64,000 nt of DNA from Clostridium thailandense (GTDB lineage: Bacteria; Bacillota; Clostridia; Clostridiales; Clostridiaceae). Below the pieces are notes generated by a model. It was not told the origin of the DNA, made no database searches, and saw only the letters and a program-made list of their open reading frames with translations. Below, one piece after another: positions 17,085-25,446 of this stretch. The translations under genes were made by a program, and so were the position numbers. Location of the stretch: NCBI RefSeq assembly GCF_019207025.1, contig NZ_JAEEGC010000026.1, positions 1 through 64,000 of the forward strand, given 5' to 3'. Each line of letters starts with the position of its first letter. The stretch's first letter is position 1.

Positions 17085-18416
17085 CTATTTTGGTATAATT
17101 AGAACAATAGAAACCTTAAAAAAATTTTCTTTTATTACTTCAAAATTGGCTTTTCCTCCATATTTTTCTGATAATGCTTGAATAGACGAAATGCCAATAC
17201 CTCTATCACCATTGCGCTTTATTGAACGAAACTCTTTATTATCATACAATATCTGTCCATCAAAATTGTTACCAATAACTATGACAAGGTCTCCCATTTT
17301 AATGCCTGCCCTAACACGAATAAGTGCATCACTTGATTTCACTTTCTCACAGGCTTCCAATGCATTTTCAAGGCAATTGCCAAAAATGATAGAAAGATCT
17401 GAATCTAAAATACCTATATCTGTACCAATACTAATTTTGAAGTCAGTTTGAACACCTTTTTCCTTAGCAAGTCCAATATAATAACAAGCTAAAACGTTAA
17501 CTGCAGTATTCTCACAAATTGTTTCCTCTATATCTACTGGCAAAACCTTTCGCTGTTCCTCTAGATATTTAAGAAGCTCTATCTTGTTATCTTCTTCCAA
17601 ATAGTTTCTAACTATCAAAAGATGATGACGCAAATCATGACGAACTTTCCTAGTTTCTTCAATATTGGAGGTAAGCACCTCATATTGTCTCTTCTGCAGT
17701 AGAAGCTGTTGATTAATAAAATTGACTTTTTCCTGTAAAACAGCATTCTCACCTAAATGCTTTAATGTTTTTATCAAAACATAACAAATAGTAAATGCAC
17801 CAGCACATGCCATATATCGTACAGTAATATATCTCCAATTACCTACACTACTTAAATTAGCAGTAAAAATGAAACCAATGCCGTAAAACATAAAAGGAAT
17901 CAACCAAATAAATCTCCAAATATCTGTCTCTACCGAATCTGCAAACCTTTTAAAGTATTTTTTGATCAAAGTAAGCATTAGTGGAAAGGTGAAAATAATC
18001 TGTATAAGCATTGCTGCAGTGCTAACTGTATAGGGATGTTTTGCAGCAAAAGCCTGAAAAAAATGTGCCTCAATAAAATGCGCTGTACCGGAGACAAAGC
18101 TTCCATAAATCGTCACTATCAGATAGAAAAAAAACTGCTTAAAAAATCTTTCATTGATTACGCTAAAGGAATAAATTGCAAATACAATAACCCAGCTAAT
18201 ACGATAAATCTGAAGCTCCATATTATTTATACTCCTATTACCAATGATGTAAACAAAGAAGCCTGTCTCTAAAGTAATAAGTGTTGTATAAATGGTAACT
18301 ACATTCTTTAATGGAAGTCTCAGCTTATCTAAAAATGGGTAGTATCGCAGCACGCTAAAAGGCACAATATATAACAGGATGTAAAATATCGCCATTGTTT
18401 TATCAAACATATTCAT
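17085..18416 (-). CDS. AgrC-like GHKL sensor histidine kinase (HK2, orphaned)
   Basis: A 443-residue paralogue of HK1 with the same layout: six membrane helices, coiled coil, RHDLRHH phospho-acceptor near 260 and a GHKL ATPase domain (NCLENALEACE, GDRGIGISSIQA). All kinase motifs are intact. ATG 18416 overlaps a TGA that ends a remnant of a LytTR regulator, exactly as HK1 overlaps RR1, so the start was chosen by analogy. With its regulator gone, HK2 may signal through RR1. It precedes the acidic protease unit. Confidence 0.88.
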   Translation of the reverse strand: MNMFDKTMAIFYILLYIVPFSVLRYYPFLDKLRLPLKNVVTIYTTLITLETGFFVYIIGNRSINNMELQIYRISWVIVFAIYSFSVINERFFKQFFFYLIVTIYGSFVSGTAHFIEAHFFQAFAAKHPYTVSTAAMLIQIIFTFPLMLTLIKKYFKRFADSVETDIWRFIWLIPFMFYGIGFIFTANLSSVGNWRYITVRYMACAGAFTICYVLIKTLKHLGENAVLQEKVNFINQQLLLQKRQYEVLTSNIEETRKVRHDLRHHLLIVRNYLEEDNKIELLKYLEEQRKVLPVDIEETICENTAVNVLACYYIGLAKEKGVQTDFKISIGTDIGILDSDLSIIFGNCLENALEACEKVKSSDALIRVRAGIKMGDLVIVIGNNFDGQILYDNKEFRSIKRNGDRGIGISSIQALSEKYGGKANFEVIKENFFKVSIVLIIPK

Positions 18417-18463
18417 CCCCACATCTTTTCCATATTGTAGCAGTTATTCTCTTTAATGATATT
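18413..18463 (-). pseudogene. C-terminal remnant of a lost LytTR regulator
   Basis: Seventeen codons including stop read NIIKENNCYNMEKMWG. They align with the RR1 C-terminus IMKEIDNYNIESMWE at the same position relative to the following kinase. Upstream codons in this frame are two stops, and nothing of the receiver or DNA-binding core remains before the promoter copy at 18589. Confidence 0.75.
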
Positions 18464-18542
18464 TTATTAACCTTAATTTAAATTTATAGTCCAATTTTTT
18501 TCTAAGTAGTTTGCAACTATTCATTCATATATTGGCATTCTC

Positions 18543-18658
18543 ATAAGCTAAGGTGCTATACTTTTAGAGCATTTCTGTTTACTTTTCCATTATCTCAAAT
18601 TCAATAAGTAAAACAATATAAAAGTGATAGAACGGATTTGCAGAGGGCAGAACGGAAT
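18543..18658 (-). promoter_or_regulatory. promoter copy C with paired operator half-sites
   Basis: Minus-strand TTGTTT (18611-18616) and GATAAT (18589-18594) are 16 bases apart. AGAACGGATT (18629-18638) and AGAACGGAAT (18649-18658) lie 20 bp apart, 12 bases above the -35 box. About 110 bp match copy B, but both half-sites carry C where both B half-sites carry A. It drives HK2 and probably the protease unit. Confidence 0.6.
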
Positions 18659-18739
18659 TTTAATGCTGTAAATCTTTCTGTAACATGTAAATTTGAAAAT
18701 GGTATAGAATATTATAAACCTTTAGTTGACGTCTAAAAT

Positions 18740-18770
18740 TATAGACATCCACGAACGACATTTAACTTAT
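18740..18770 (+). repeat. R1 repeat arm (solo left arm)
   Basis: TATAGACATCCACG, then CGACATTTAACTTAT, matches the left arm of the palindromic R1 family. No right arm follows. It lies between promoter copy C and the phosphate-transporter gene. Confidence 0.55.
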
Positions 18771-18865
18771 ACTCTAGAATAGATACTTAATCATAGTAAA
18801 TGCAAACTTTTTCAGTTATAATACTAATAACAAATATTTGTATTCTATAGAAAGTGGTGTTTAAC

Positions 18866-19903
18866 ATGATTACTATCAATTTATATGTATTACTGATTAT
18901 AGTTATCTTAACTGCTTTAATTTTCACACTGACAAATGGACTAAATGATGCAAGTTCAGTTGTAGCCACTTTTATAACCAGTGGCGCTGCCACTCCCAAA
19001 CAGGCAATTATCTTTGCATCCATTTTTGGATTTCTTGGAGCAATAATAGGAGGTAGTGCTGTTGCAGACACAGTATCAAAAATTGTAAATCTTCCGTCAA
19101 ATCCTTTCATATTGAAGATTTTAATTGCATCAATGCTTGGTGCTATAACTTGGAATCTCATAACCTGGCATTTTGGTTTACCCTCAAGTTCAACTCATGC
19201 CTTGGTTGGTGGATTAGTAGGTTCTGTATGGATATCCAGTGGTGCAAATCATATTCTATGGGGATGGAATGAACTTTTTGCTAAAACTCCACATTTAATT
19301 GGAATCATGAAAATTATTGCCGGCTTAATCATATCTCCTTTTGCTGGCTTTACTATAGCCTACTTATTGCAGATAGTTTCAAAAATAATATTAAGAAACG
19401 CTAAATATGAGATAAATAAGACAATCAATAAACTTCAATGGGTAATGTCTGCACTTTTAGCATATAGTCATGGAGCTAATGATGCTCAAAAAGTTGTTGG
19501 TATTATTACTCTAGCAATTACCTGTATCAGTCAGATTTCTTATACTACTCCTCCATTATGGATAAGAATTATATCAGGTTTAACTATGTTTCTTGGAACG
19601 ATGTTTGGTGGTTGGTCAATAATGAAGACACTTGGAAGAGAAATATTTACTATACGATCTATTCACAGTTTTAACTCTCAGCTTTCTTCTGGTAGCTCAC
19701 TTATTTTTGCAACAATACTTGGTGCTCCTGTATCAACGACACATGTTGTAGTCGGAAGTGTTATGGGGGTTGGCTCAGGAGATGAATATAAATTAGTAAA
19801 CTGGAGAATCGGAAAGGAAATACTAGCAGCTTGGCTTATAACAATTCCTTCGTCTGCCTTAGTATCTGCTGCAATTTTTACTTTAATAAATCTTGTTATT
19901 TAG
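18866..19903 (+). CDS. pit: PiT-family inorganic phosphate transporter
   Basis: A 345-residue membrane permease with the two PiT signature repeats: LTNGLNDASSVVATFI near the N-terminus and YSHGANDAQKVVGI near residue 200. About ten hydrophobic helices are visible, and PSSSTHALVGG and PVSTTHVVVGS are the paired substrate-path motifs. It imports phosphate coupled to protons or cations. ATG 18866 is preferred over an upstream GTG because AAAGTGGTG precedes it. It is followed by a DUF47 gene, the usual partner of Pit. Confidence 0.93.
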   Translation: MITINLYVLLIIVILTALIFTLTNGLNDASSVVATFITSGAATPKQAIIFASIFGFLGAIIGGSAVADTVSKIVNLPSNPFILKILIASMLGAITWNLITWHFGLPSSSTHALVGGLVGSVWISSGANHILWGWNELFAKTPHLIGIMKIIAGLIISPFAGFTIAYLLQIVSKIILRNAKYEINKTINKLQWVMSALLAYSHGANDAQKVVGIITLAITCISQISYTTPPLWIRIISGLTMFLGTMFGGWSIMKTLGREIFTIRSIHSFNSQLSSGSSLIFATILGAPVSTTHVVVGSVMGVGSGDEYKLVNWRIGKEILAAWLITIPSSALVSAAIFTLINLVI

Positions 19904-19962
19904 CTGCTAAATATTATACCTAAAATAAATATTATTGATTAACTTTTATGAGGAGGTAAATT

Positions 19963-20589
19963 ATGCACAATAAAAAGCTTATAGATAAACTTTTTCCACC
20001 TAATTATGATTTTTATGAAATTCTTATAAAGCAAGCGGAATTAACTAATAAGGGTATCAATGCATTATTAAAATGGCTATCTGACACTAATAATCAAGAT
20101 AAATATTACAATGTACTAAAACTAGCTGACGATGCAGATACTCTTCGTATAGACATGGAAAAAAAACTTATACAATCTTTTATAACTCCTTTTGACAGAC
20201 AGGATATATACACAATATCCAAATCCATAGATAAGATATTTGATTATTCAAAATCAACCATAGAATCTATGCTTGATTATACTATAGAATGTGATGATAT
20301 TATTCTATCTATGGTTGAAGAACTAAGCAAAGGCACAGTTGAACTTACCCATGCCTTATCTATACTTAAGGAAAATCCTTTAAAATCTGAAGAATTTGTG
20401 CGTCCCATGAGAGAAAAAGAAAACTCCATAGAAAAACTTTATAGAAAGGGCATGTGTATTCTATTCAATAATTCTGATACTATGGAAGCTTTAAAAAGAA
20501 GAGAAGTTTACCACCATATTAAAGATGCAGGAAAATGTCTTGGTGATACAATTGATGTTTTTCATAAAATCGTTGTAAGACTAGTGTAA
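19963..20589 (+). CDS. DUF47/PhoU-like phosphate transport accessory protein
   Basis: A 208-residue helical cytoplasmic protein of the DUF47 (TIGR00153) family, related to PhoU. It has PNYDFYEILIKQAE at the N-terminus and acidic helices (ADDADTLRIDME, KDAGKCLGDTID) that bind metal ions in PhoU-type proteins. It starts 59 bases after pit behind a strong GAGGAGG site and is probably cotranscribed. It likely modulates Pit activity or phosphate signalling. Confidence 0.9.
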   Translation: MHNKKLIDKLFPPNYDFYEILIKQAELTNKGINALLKWLSDTNNQDKYYNVLKLADDADTLRIDMEKKLIQSFITPFDRQDIYTISKSIDKIFDYSKSTIESMLDYTIECDDIILSMVEELSKGTVELTHALSILKENPLKSEEFVRPMREKENSIEKLYRKGMCILFNNSDTMEALKRREVYHHIKDAGKCLGDTIDVFHKIVVRLV

Positions 20590-20619
20590 TTAAAAATATA
20601 AAATTGACATATTAAAAAA

Positions 20620-20727
20620 ATAAGAGACTGTCTCATTAAGAATAAATACCGCAACATATTGCTAATTTTAAATTTGCAAAGCAATATATTGTATGTAAAT
20701 TCTTTAGTGCGACAGCCTCTTATTCTT
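20620..20727. terminator. long bidirectional hairpin between convergent genes
   Basis: ATAAGAGACTGTCTCATTAAG pairs imperfectly with the region TCTTTAGTGCGACAGCCTC, then TTAT, across about 65 bases that hold a smaller hairpin. A- and T-rich flanks suit termination of both the pit operon and the convergent LRAT gene. Its ends (GAGGCTGTCGCACTAAA) resemble the R2 repeat family. Confidence 0.55.
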
Positions 20728-20735
20728 ATAATGCG

Positions 20736-21551
20736 TTAGTCTGGTATCATACCTGTAGCTGTAAATTGCTTAAGCAATTGTATCTCCGTTTGGTTCAAAG
20801 CATCAATTTGATAGGATTCAGCATTGTCTGTTTTACACCATACTGCAAAATGCTCACAATTGTTATTAATCAGATCATAGCTTTTTTCTCCCAATCTAGA
20901 CTGAGCTCTCTTAATCGTATCATCAGCTGAAAACTTAGCATTAGTGCCAAAATCTAAAACAAAATATTGACCTTTTGGAAAACGAGCATCCATATCTCCC
21001 ATGCAAATCTCAGCACTTTTCATAGTACCATCTGTACTGCTATAATGAATTACTTTGTTATTTCCAATGTAAATTCCATAATGACAATAACTGTATCCTT
21101 GAAAATTTCCAGCAATACCAACTATATCTCCAGGAATAGCATCTCTATTTACTACTGTATACTTAGGAAGAGTGTCACTATTTATAGTAAATGACATATC
21201 TATAGCCTTAGGTAATTTTTCATTCAGGCTGTGAACATCCTGTGAAAGACTTAAAGTATACTTTTCACCAGAAGTATAGCCTCCTAAAGGAGGATTAATT
21301 AATAAAGTTTTTTTATCTTGTCCAATATCAAAAGTCACTTCTATAGGCTTGTCTTCACTGTCCTTTACGCTAATTCCTTCTTTAGTAATGTCATCCATAG
21401 TAAACTCTTTGGTAAATTTAATTGTCCATAGTTTTTTTGAGTTCACTACTTGGTTAGTTGGTGAATTAAACGCTGATGCTGTATCCGGTAATACAAAAGT
21501 AACACCCATTGCAATTAACAATGCCAAAGATAAACATGATTTTTTTAACAT
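20736..21551 (-). CDS. secreted protein with SbsA-type Ig domain and LRAT-like domain
   Basis: A 271-residue exported protein. Residues 1-27 form a signal peptide ending in TASA. Residues about 38-125 are an SbsA-type Ig domain, similar to the C-terminus of the 1289-residue surface protein (WTIKFTKEF against WQIKFTKTA). Residues 130-265 form an LRAT/NlpC-P60-like fold with His157 in CHYGIYIG and Cys232 in NNNCEHF, the expected catalytic pair. LRAT-fold enzymes transfer acyl groups or cleave amide/ester bonds. The substrate is unknown; an action on lipids or wall peptides outside the cell is inferred. Confidence 0.8.
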   Translation of the reverse strand: MLKKSCLSLALLIAMGVTFVLPDTASAFNSPTNQVVNSKKLWTIKFTKEFTMDDITKEGISVKDSEDKPIEVTFDIGQDKKTLLINPPLGGYTSGEKYTLSLSQDVHSLNEKLPKAIDMSFTINSDTLPKYTVVNRDAIPGDIVGIAGNFQGYSYCHYGIYIGNNKVIHYSSTDGTMKSAEICMGDMDARFPKGQYFVLDFGTNAKFSADDTIKRAQSRLGEKSYDLINNNCEHFAVWCKTDNAESYQIDALNQTEIQLLKQFTATGMIPD

Positions 21552-21770
21552 TTTACCACTCCTTAAAATTCATTGAGTAATTCTATAAATTTCTAAGCAA
21601 AACCTCTCTACTACTAATTTTCCAATAAATTGACAGCAACAATTTTTCTAAAAATACTTTATAGAATACTTTTCCTTAATTGATTTACTTTTCTAAAAAT
21701 ATTTTATCATAAAACATTGGCACATATCACCATATTTTTTATCATTCATCACAAGAATTTTTAACAAGAG

Positions 21771-21805
21771 GAATGCTATAGGTCCTTATCATACCTATAG
21801 CATTC
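21771..21805 (-). terminator. hairpin after the fused receiver gene
   Basis: GAATGCTATAGGT pairs perfectly with ACCTATAGCATTC around a 9-base loop. It lies 25 bases past the stop at 21830. The U tract on the minus strand is weak, so termination is likely but not certain. Confidence 0.5.
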
Positions 21806-21829
21806 TTTATCAACAATTCATATTTAATA

Positions 21830-22888
21830 TTAATTAGTTAATGTTAAACTTTCGACTATTTTCTTCCAGTCATCCAACTTAAGATTGGGATCCTGTATGA
21901 GAACACTATATCTCAAGTTATTTTCAGTCCAGGAAATGCACTTAATATCCTCAATAACCGTTCCTTTTATTCCTCTTACGGTAATATCTTTTTCTCCTGG
22001 AAGTTTATCCTCATCATCTTTACTGTCTTTATTATCATTTAGTATCGTAGTCAACGTAAATGCTGGAACTCCATTTTTTTCGTAATTTTGATTTATCTCC
22101 TTATGACTTATTGCTTTAGCGTCTAAATAAGTAACCGTTTTTAATTTATAATCTGAGCTTTCCTCCAAGCATAGTATAGACTTCCCTGCTATTTTAACTC
22201 CTTCCTTTAAATCTATAACTTTTTCATTGTTTTTTCCGACTTGATCCATATCCTCAATTTTGACGTCAGATGGTAATTTCTGAATAAATAGACTATCCTC
22301 TAATTTTGGTGAAAAATCTAGCTTTGTATATTCTGAAATACTTTTAATATTTCCACTTTCTAGTGAAGATTTTATTAAAAACCAATGTTCTTTATCTATC
22401 CAATAATCCTGGTTTCCTATAATACTGTTCTTTTCTTTAAGTACCACTGCATTTTCTTCTAAAAGTATAGTAAGATCATTTTTAAATTCCAGACTATTAC
22501 TATTTTCGTTTGCGCCTTCTTTTTTCCTATACCTTCTAAGATGCGCTTCTACCCTAGCTGATATTTCAATAAGGCTAAAGGGCTTTGTAATATAATCATC
22601 TGCGCCTAATTTAAGCCCCTTCACCTTATCTAAATCCGCTTGCTTTGCACTTATAATTAAAATTGGTATTTCACTTATCCATCTTATATTTTTGCATAAA
22701 GAAAATCCTTCCATCTCAGGAAGCATTATATCTATCATTGCAAGCTGAAAATTTTCTTTTTTGAAGTCTTCTAAACCTTCTTTTCCTGTGGACGCCCAAG
22801 TAACCTCATAGCCTTCTTTTTCTACATGCTCTTTTAGTATATTTGCAATTGCTTCATCATCTTCTACTATTAATAATCTTTCCTTCAT
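21830..22888 (-). CDS. receiver domain fused to lipoprotein-type LolA-like/DUF4367-like domains
   Basis: A 352-residue chimera. Residues 1-120 are a normal OmpR-type receiver (DD at 10-11, Asp53, Lys102 in TKPF), followed by the first strands of a winged helix (LEFKNDLTI, 133-141). At about 150-160 the sequence changes to DYWIDKEHWFLIK, then a DUF4367-like end with GVPAFTLTTIL and ISWTENNLRYSVLIQ. These parts normally occur in exported anti-sigma-like lipoproteins and have no place in a cytoplasmic regulator. The DNA-binding helices are lost. The likely cause is a genomic deletion joining two genes in frame near 22425. Its ribosome site is intact, but a regulatory function is doubtful. Confidence 0.72.
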   Translation of the reverse strand: MKERLLIVEDDEAIANILKEHVEKEGYEVTWASTGKEGLEDFKKENFQLAMIDIMLPEMEGFSLCKNIRWISEIPILIISAKQADLDKVKGLKLGADDYITKPFSLIEISARVEAHLRRYRKKEGANENSNSLEFKNDLTILLEENAVVLKEKNSIIGNQDYWIDKEHWFLIKSSLESGNIKSISEYTKLDFSPKLEDSLFIQKLPSDVKIEDMDQVGKNNEKVIDLKEGVKIAGKSILCLEESSDYKLKTVTYLDAKAISHKEINQNYEKNGVPAFTLTTILNDNKDSKDDEDKLPGEKDITVRGIKGTVIEDIKCISWTENNLRYSVLIQDPNLKLDDWKKIVESLTLTN

Positions 22889-23040
22889 TTTGAATCCCCC
22901 TATGGTTGTATTATATATGGTTATTTTACCATACTTAGTAAGTTAATAAATTATTTATAATTAATACTTTAAATTGCGTTATAAGCAGCTTTTCTCTATG
23001 GTATAATCTAACCATCAAACTATAATGGAGGAATAACTAT

Positions 23041-24132
23041 ATGGAAAAAAATCTCTACAAAAACTTGTTTGAAAAACTTGATTTAGGAAAGAGAGTGGTT
23101 ATAGCTACAGTTTTAGATAACAATCCTTGTAATTCAAATTCTTTTCAAAACAAAATTCTTCTTACCCAAGAAGACTTAATTAAATATGACAAAGCATCCA
23201 GTTTTTATGAAACAATTTATGAAAAAGCAAAGTATGCGTTAGAGACTGGAAATCTTCAGTTTGTTAAAGTTTCTGAAGAGAAAACATATTTAATTGAACC
23301 CTATTTTCCTGAGCCTAATTTAATAGTTCTAGGCGGTGGACATATAGCTAAACCTTTAGTTGAATTTGGTGCTAAAGCAGGATTTTCAGTTACTGTTATT
23401 GATGATAGACCTTCCTTTGCTAATAAACCAAGGTTTCCAGAGGCCGAAAATGTAATTTGTGAAAGCTTCGAAAAGTGTTTCGATCTCATTAACTTGAATG
23501 AATCTTCCTTTGTTGTTACTGTTACTAGAGGCCACAGACATGATATGGATTGTCTTAGAAAAATACTAAAATACGATACGGCTTATATTGGAATGATTGG
23601 TTCAAAGCGTCGTGTCAAAGGTGTTATGGAACAATTGCTAAGCGAAGGTTATTCTCAAGAAAAGCTAAATAGAGTTAATGCTCCTATAGGACTTGAAATA
23701 GGTGCAGTTACCCCTGAGGAAATAGCATTTTCTATTATAGCTCAAGTCATTCAATATAGAAGACTTTTTGATCGAACTACTGGAACTATAAAAAAATCAA
23801 AAACTAATTGGCCTGAATTTGATAGAGATGTGTTAACAAAACTTAGTGAGGAAGACAATCTCTCAAAGGCAGTAATCACAATTGTTTCTACAAAGGGCTC
23901 TGTCCCAAGAAAAGAAGGAGCTAAATTACTTATAACCTCTAATGGTGAACTCGTAGGAAGTATTGGAGGCGGCTGCAGCGAAGGTGCAGTAATAAATACT
24001 GCTCGTTATATGCTGAGAAATAATATTACATATCAAATTGAAAGAATAGATATGACAGGTGACGTTGCCGAAAATGAAGGTATGGTATGTGGTGGAATTA
24101 TGGATGTAGTCATAGAATGCTTTAATTTTTAA
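23041..24132 (+). CDS. XdhC/CoxI family molybdoenzyme maturation factor
   Basis: A 363-residue protein with two domains in swapped order compared with classical XdhC. A Rossmann domain comes first (LGGGHIAKPL near 97, GMIGSKRRV near 180), then the XdhC/CoxI domain (STKGSVPRKEGAKL near 283, GSIGGGCSEGAV, VCGG near 355). XdhC-type proteins insert or sulfurate the molybdenum cofactor of hydroxylases such as xanthine dehydrogenase. No molybdenum hydroxylase gene is in the window, so it acts on a distant target. TATAAT at 23002 and TGGAGG before ATG support expression. Confidence 0.85.
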   Translation: MEKNLYKNLFEKLDLGKRVVIATVLDNNPCNSNSFQNKILLTQEDLIKYDKASSFYETIYEKAKYALETGNLQFVKVSEEKTYLIEPYFPEPNLIVLGGGHIAKPLVEFGAKAGFSVTVIDDRPSFANKPRFPEAENVICESFEKCFDLINLNESSFVVTVTRGHRHDMDCLRKILKYDTAYIGMIGSKRRVKGVMEQLLSEGYSQEKLNRVNAPIGLEIGAVTPEEIAFSIIAQVIQYRRLFDRTTGTIKKSKTNWPEFDRDVLTKLSEEDNLSKAVITIVSTKGSVPRKEGAKLLITSNGELVGSIGGGCSEGAVINTARYMLRNNITYQIERIDMTGDVAENEGMVCGGIMDVVIECFNF

Positions 24133-24140
24133 GACATTTA

Positions 24141-24210
24141 TATAAATATCCACGGCCGACACTTAACATGTGCCAAAGTATAAGTTAAGTGTCGGCCGTG
24201 GTTCTCTATA
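24141..24210. repeat. R1 palindromic repeat (complete, 18-bp perfect arms)
   Basis: Bases 24150-24167 (CCACGGCCGACACTTAAC) and 24184-24201 are perfect reverse complements around a 16-base loop; looser pairing extends to the TATA ends. It sits between convergent genes and could work as a terminator, but it is a member of the dispersed R1 family. Confidence 0.8.
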
Positions 24211-24270
24211 TCTATCAAAGACCTTGTTTATCATATTCTAAGTAATTGCTCTTATTCCAAAAGAATTCTT

Positions 24271-25215
24271 TTAGTTACCTGTATCATTAGTTTTGCTTGA
24301 CTTTCCTGATTTATAATCTCCTGTTTTAACATTAAAGTTAAGGTTTTTTCCATCGCTAGTACATATTATAGTTCCATTCTCATCTGTTCTATAAAGCTTA
24401 ATTTGTTTTTTCTCTAGCTTTTTCATAATTTCACTATGTGGATGTCCATAATCGTTATCCTTACCACAAGACACTATCGCATATTTAGGATTAACCTTAT
24501 TTAAAAATTCAGTACTTGTTGAAGATGAACTTCCATGATGCCCTAATTTTAAAACATCTGCTGATATATCAAAGCCTTTCGATAATATCTCTTTTTCAGA
24601 TAAGCTTTCTGCATCTCCTGTAAATAAAAATTTATTGCTTTCATAGGTTAATTTGATAACTATTGAATAATTATTTATATCCTGATATTTAGAGCTATTA
24701 GGAGCCAGTATTTCACAGCTAGCATCACCTAATTTAAATGCTGAGCCAGCTGTGGGTGTAGTAATTTTTAAATTCTTTGATTTTAATGCTTTAAGCACAT
24801 CTTCAAAGGTTTTAGTATTTGATGTTACTTTAGGCATATATATAGTTCCAATGTCAAAATTCTTAATTATTGCATCAAGACCACCAATATGGTCCTCGTG
24901 TGGATGAGTTCCTACTACATAATCTAAATGTTTTATACCTTCCTTGTTCAAATAATCAACCATTAATTTTTCATCTTCATTAGTTCCTGCATCTATTAAC
25001 ATGTTATGAGTCCCTTGTTCTATTAGGATGCCATCGCCTTGTCCAACATCAATATAATGAACCTTCAGTTTACCATTTGATTCAGACTTAGTGTTTGTGC
25101 TTGAAGATTGATTTTTGTTACTGCTTGTACCATTAGAATTCGGTTTGCTGCACCCAGTAATAACAAAAATAAAAATAATTATAATTGATATTAATCCTAT
25201 AATTCTTTTTTTCAT
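24271..25215 (-). CDS. ComEC-like MBL-fold lipoprotein
   Basis: A 314-residue lipoprotein. The signal peptide ends with lipobox VITGC (Cys22), followed by a Ser/Asn-rich linker to about 48. The rest is the metallo-beta-lactamase domain found at the C-terminus of competence protein ComEC: VHYIDVGQGDGILI, THPHEDHIGG (His104, His106, Asp108, His109), FLFTGDAE and LGHHGSSSSTS. Such stand-alone proteins are thought to be extracellular nucleases or phosphodiesterases. It is monocistronic with a good ribosome site. Confidence 0.87.
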   Translation of the reverse strand: MKKRIIGLISIIIIFIFVITGCSKPNSNGTSSNKNQSSSTNTKSESNGKLKVHYIDVGQGDGILIEQGTHNMLIDAGTNEDEKLMVDYLNKEGIKHLDYVVGTHPHEDHIGGLDAIIKNFDIGTIYMPKVTSNTKTFEDVLKALKSKNLKITTPTAGSAFKLGDASCEILAPNSSKYQDINNYSIVIKLTYESNKFLFTGDAESLSEKEILSKGFDISADVLKLGHHGSSSSTSTEFLNKVNPKYAIVSCGKDNDYGHPHSEIMKKLEKKQIKLYRTDENGTIICTSDGKNLNFNVKTGDYKSGKSSKTNDTGN

Positions 25216-25390
25216 ACTTGTATCTCCTTTTGATATAAAATTATTCGGCTTATTTTTTCAAGAAAATTAACTCTTATAAAAAAACAAATCTTATATTTTT
25301 GTTAATTCTTATATATATTATAAAAGAACTAATGTTCTATGTAAATAATATATTTATTTGCATAATAAAACAAAAATATATTATAAAAAA

Positions 25391-25431
25391 CCCTATAAGA
25401 TAGGACTTTTAATAGTTTCTACCTTATAGGG
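25391..25431 (-). terminator. intrinsic terminator after the acyltransferase gene
   Basis: CCCTATAAG pairs with CTTATAGGG; on the minus strand the stem is followed by TTTTTTATAA. It lies 16 bases past the stop. Confidence 0.8.
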
Positions 25432-25446
25432 ATTAATTTTATACAT

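Noticed and set aside
7817-18658. AgrB/AgrD autoinducing-peptide genes for the AgrC-like kinases
   Set aside because: No AgrB-type membrane protease or short peptide precursor is visible in this region; the ligand source must be elsewhere or different.
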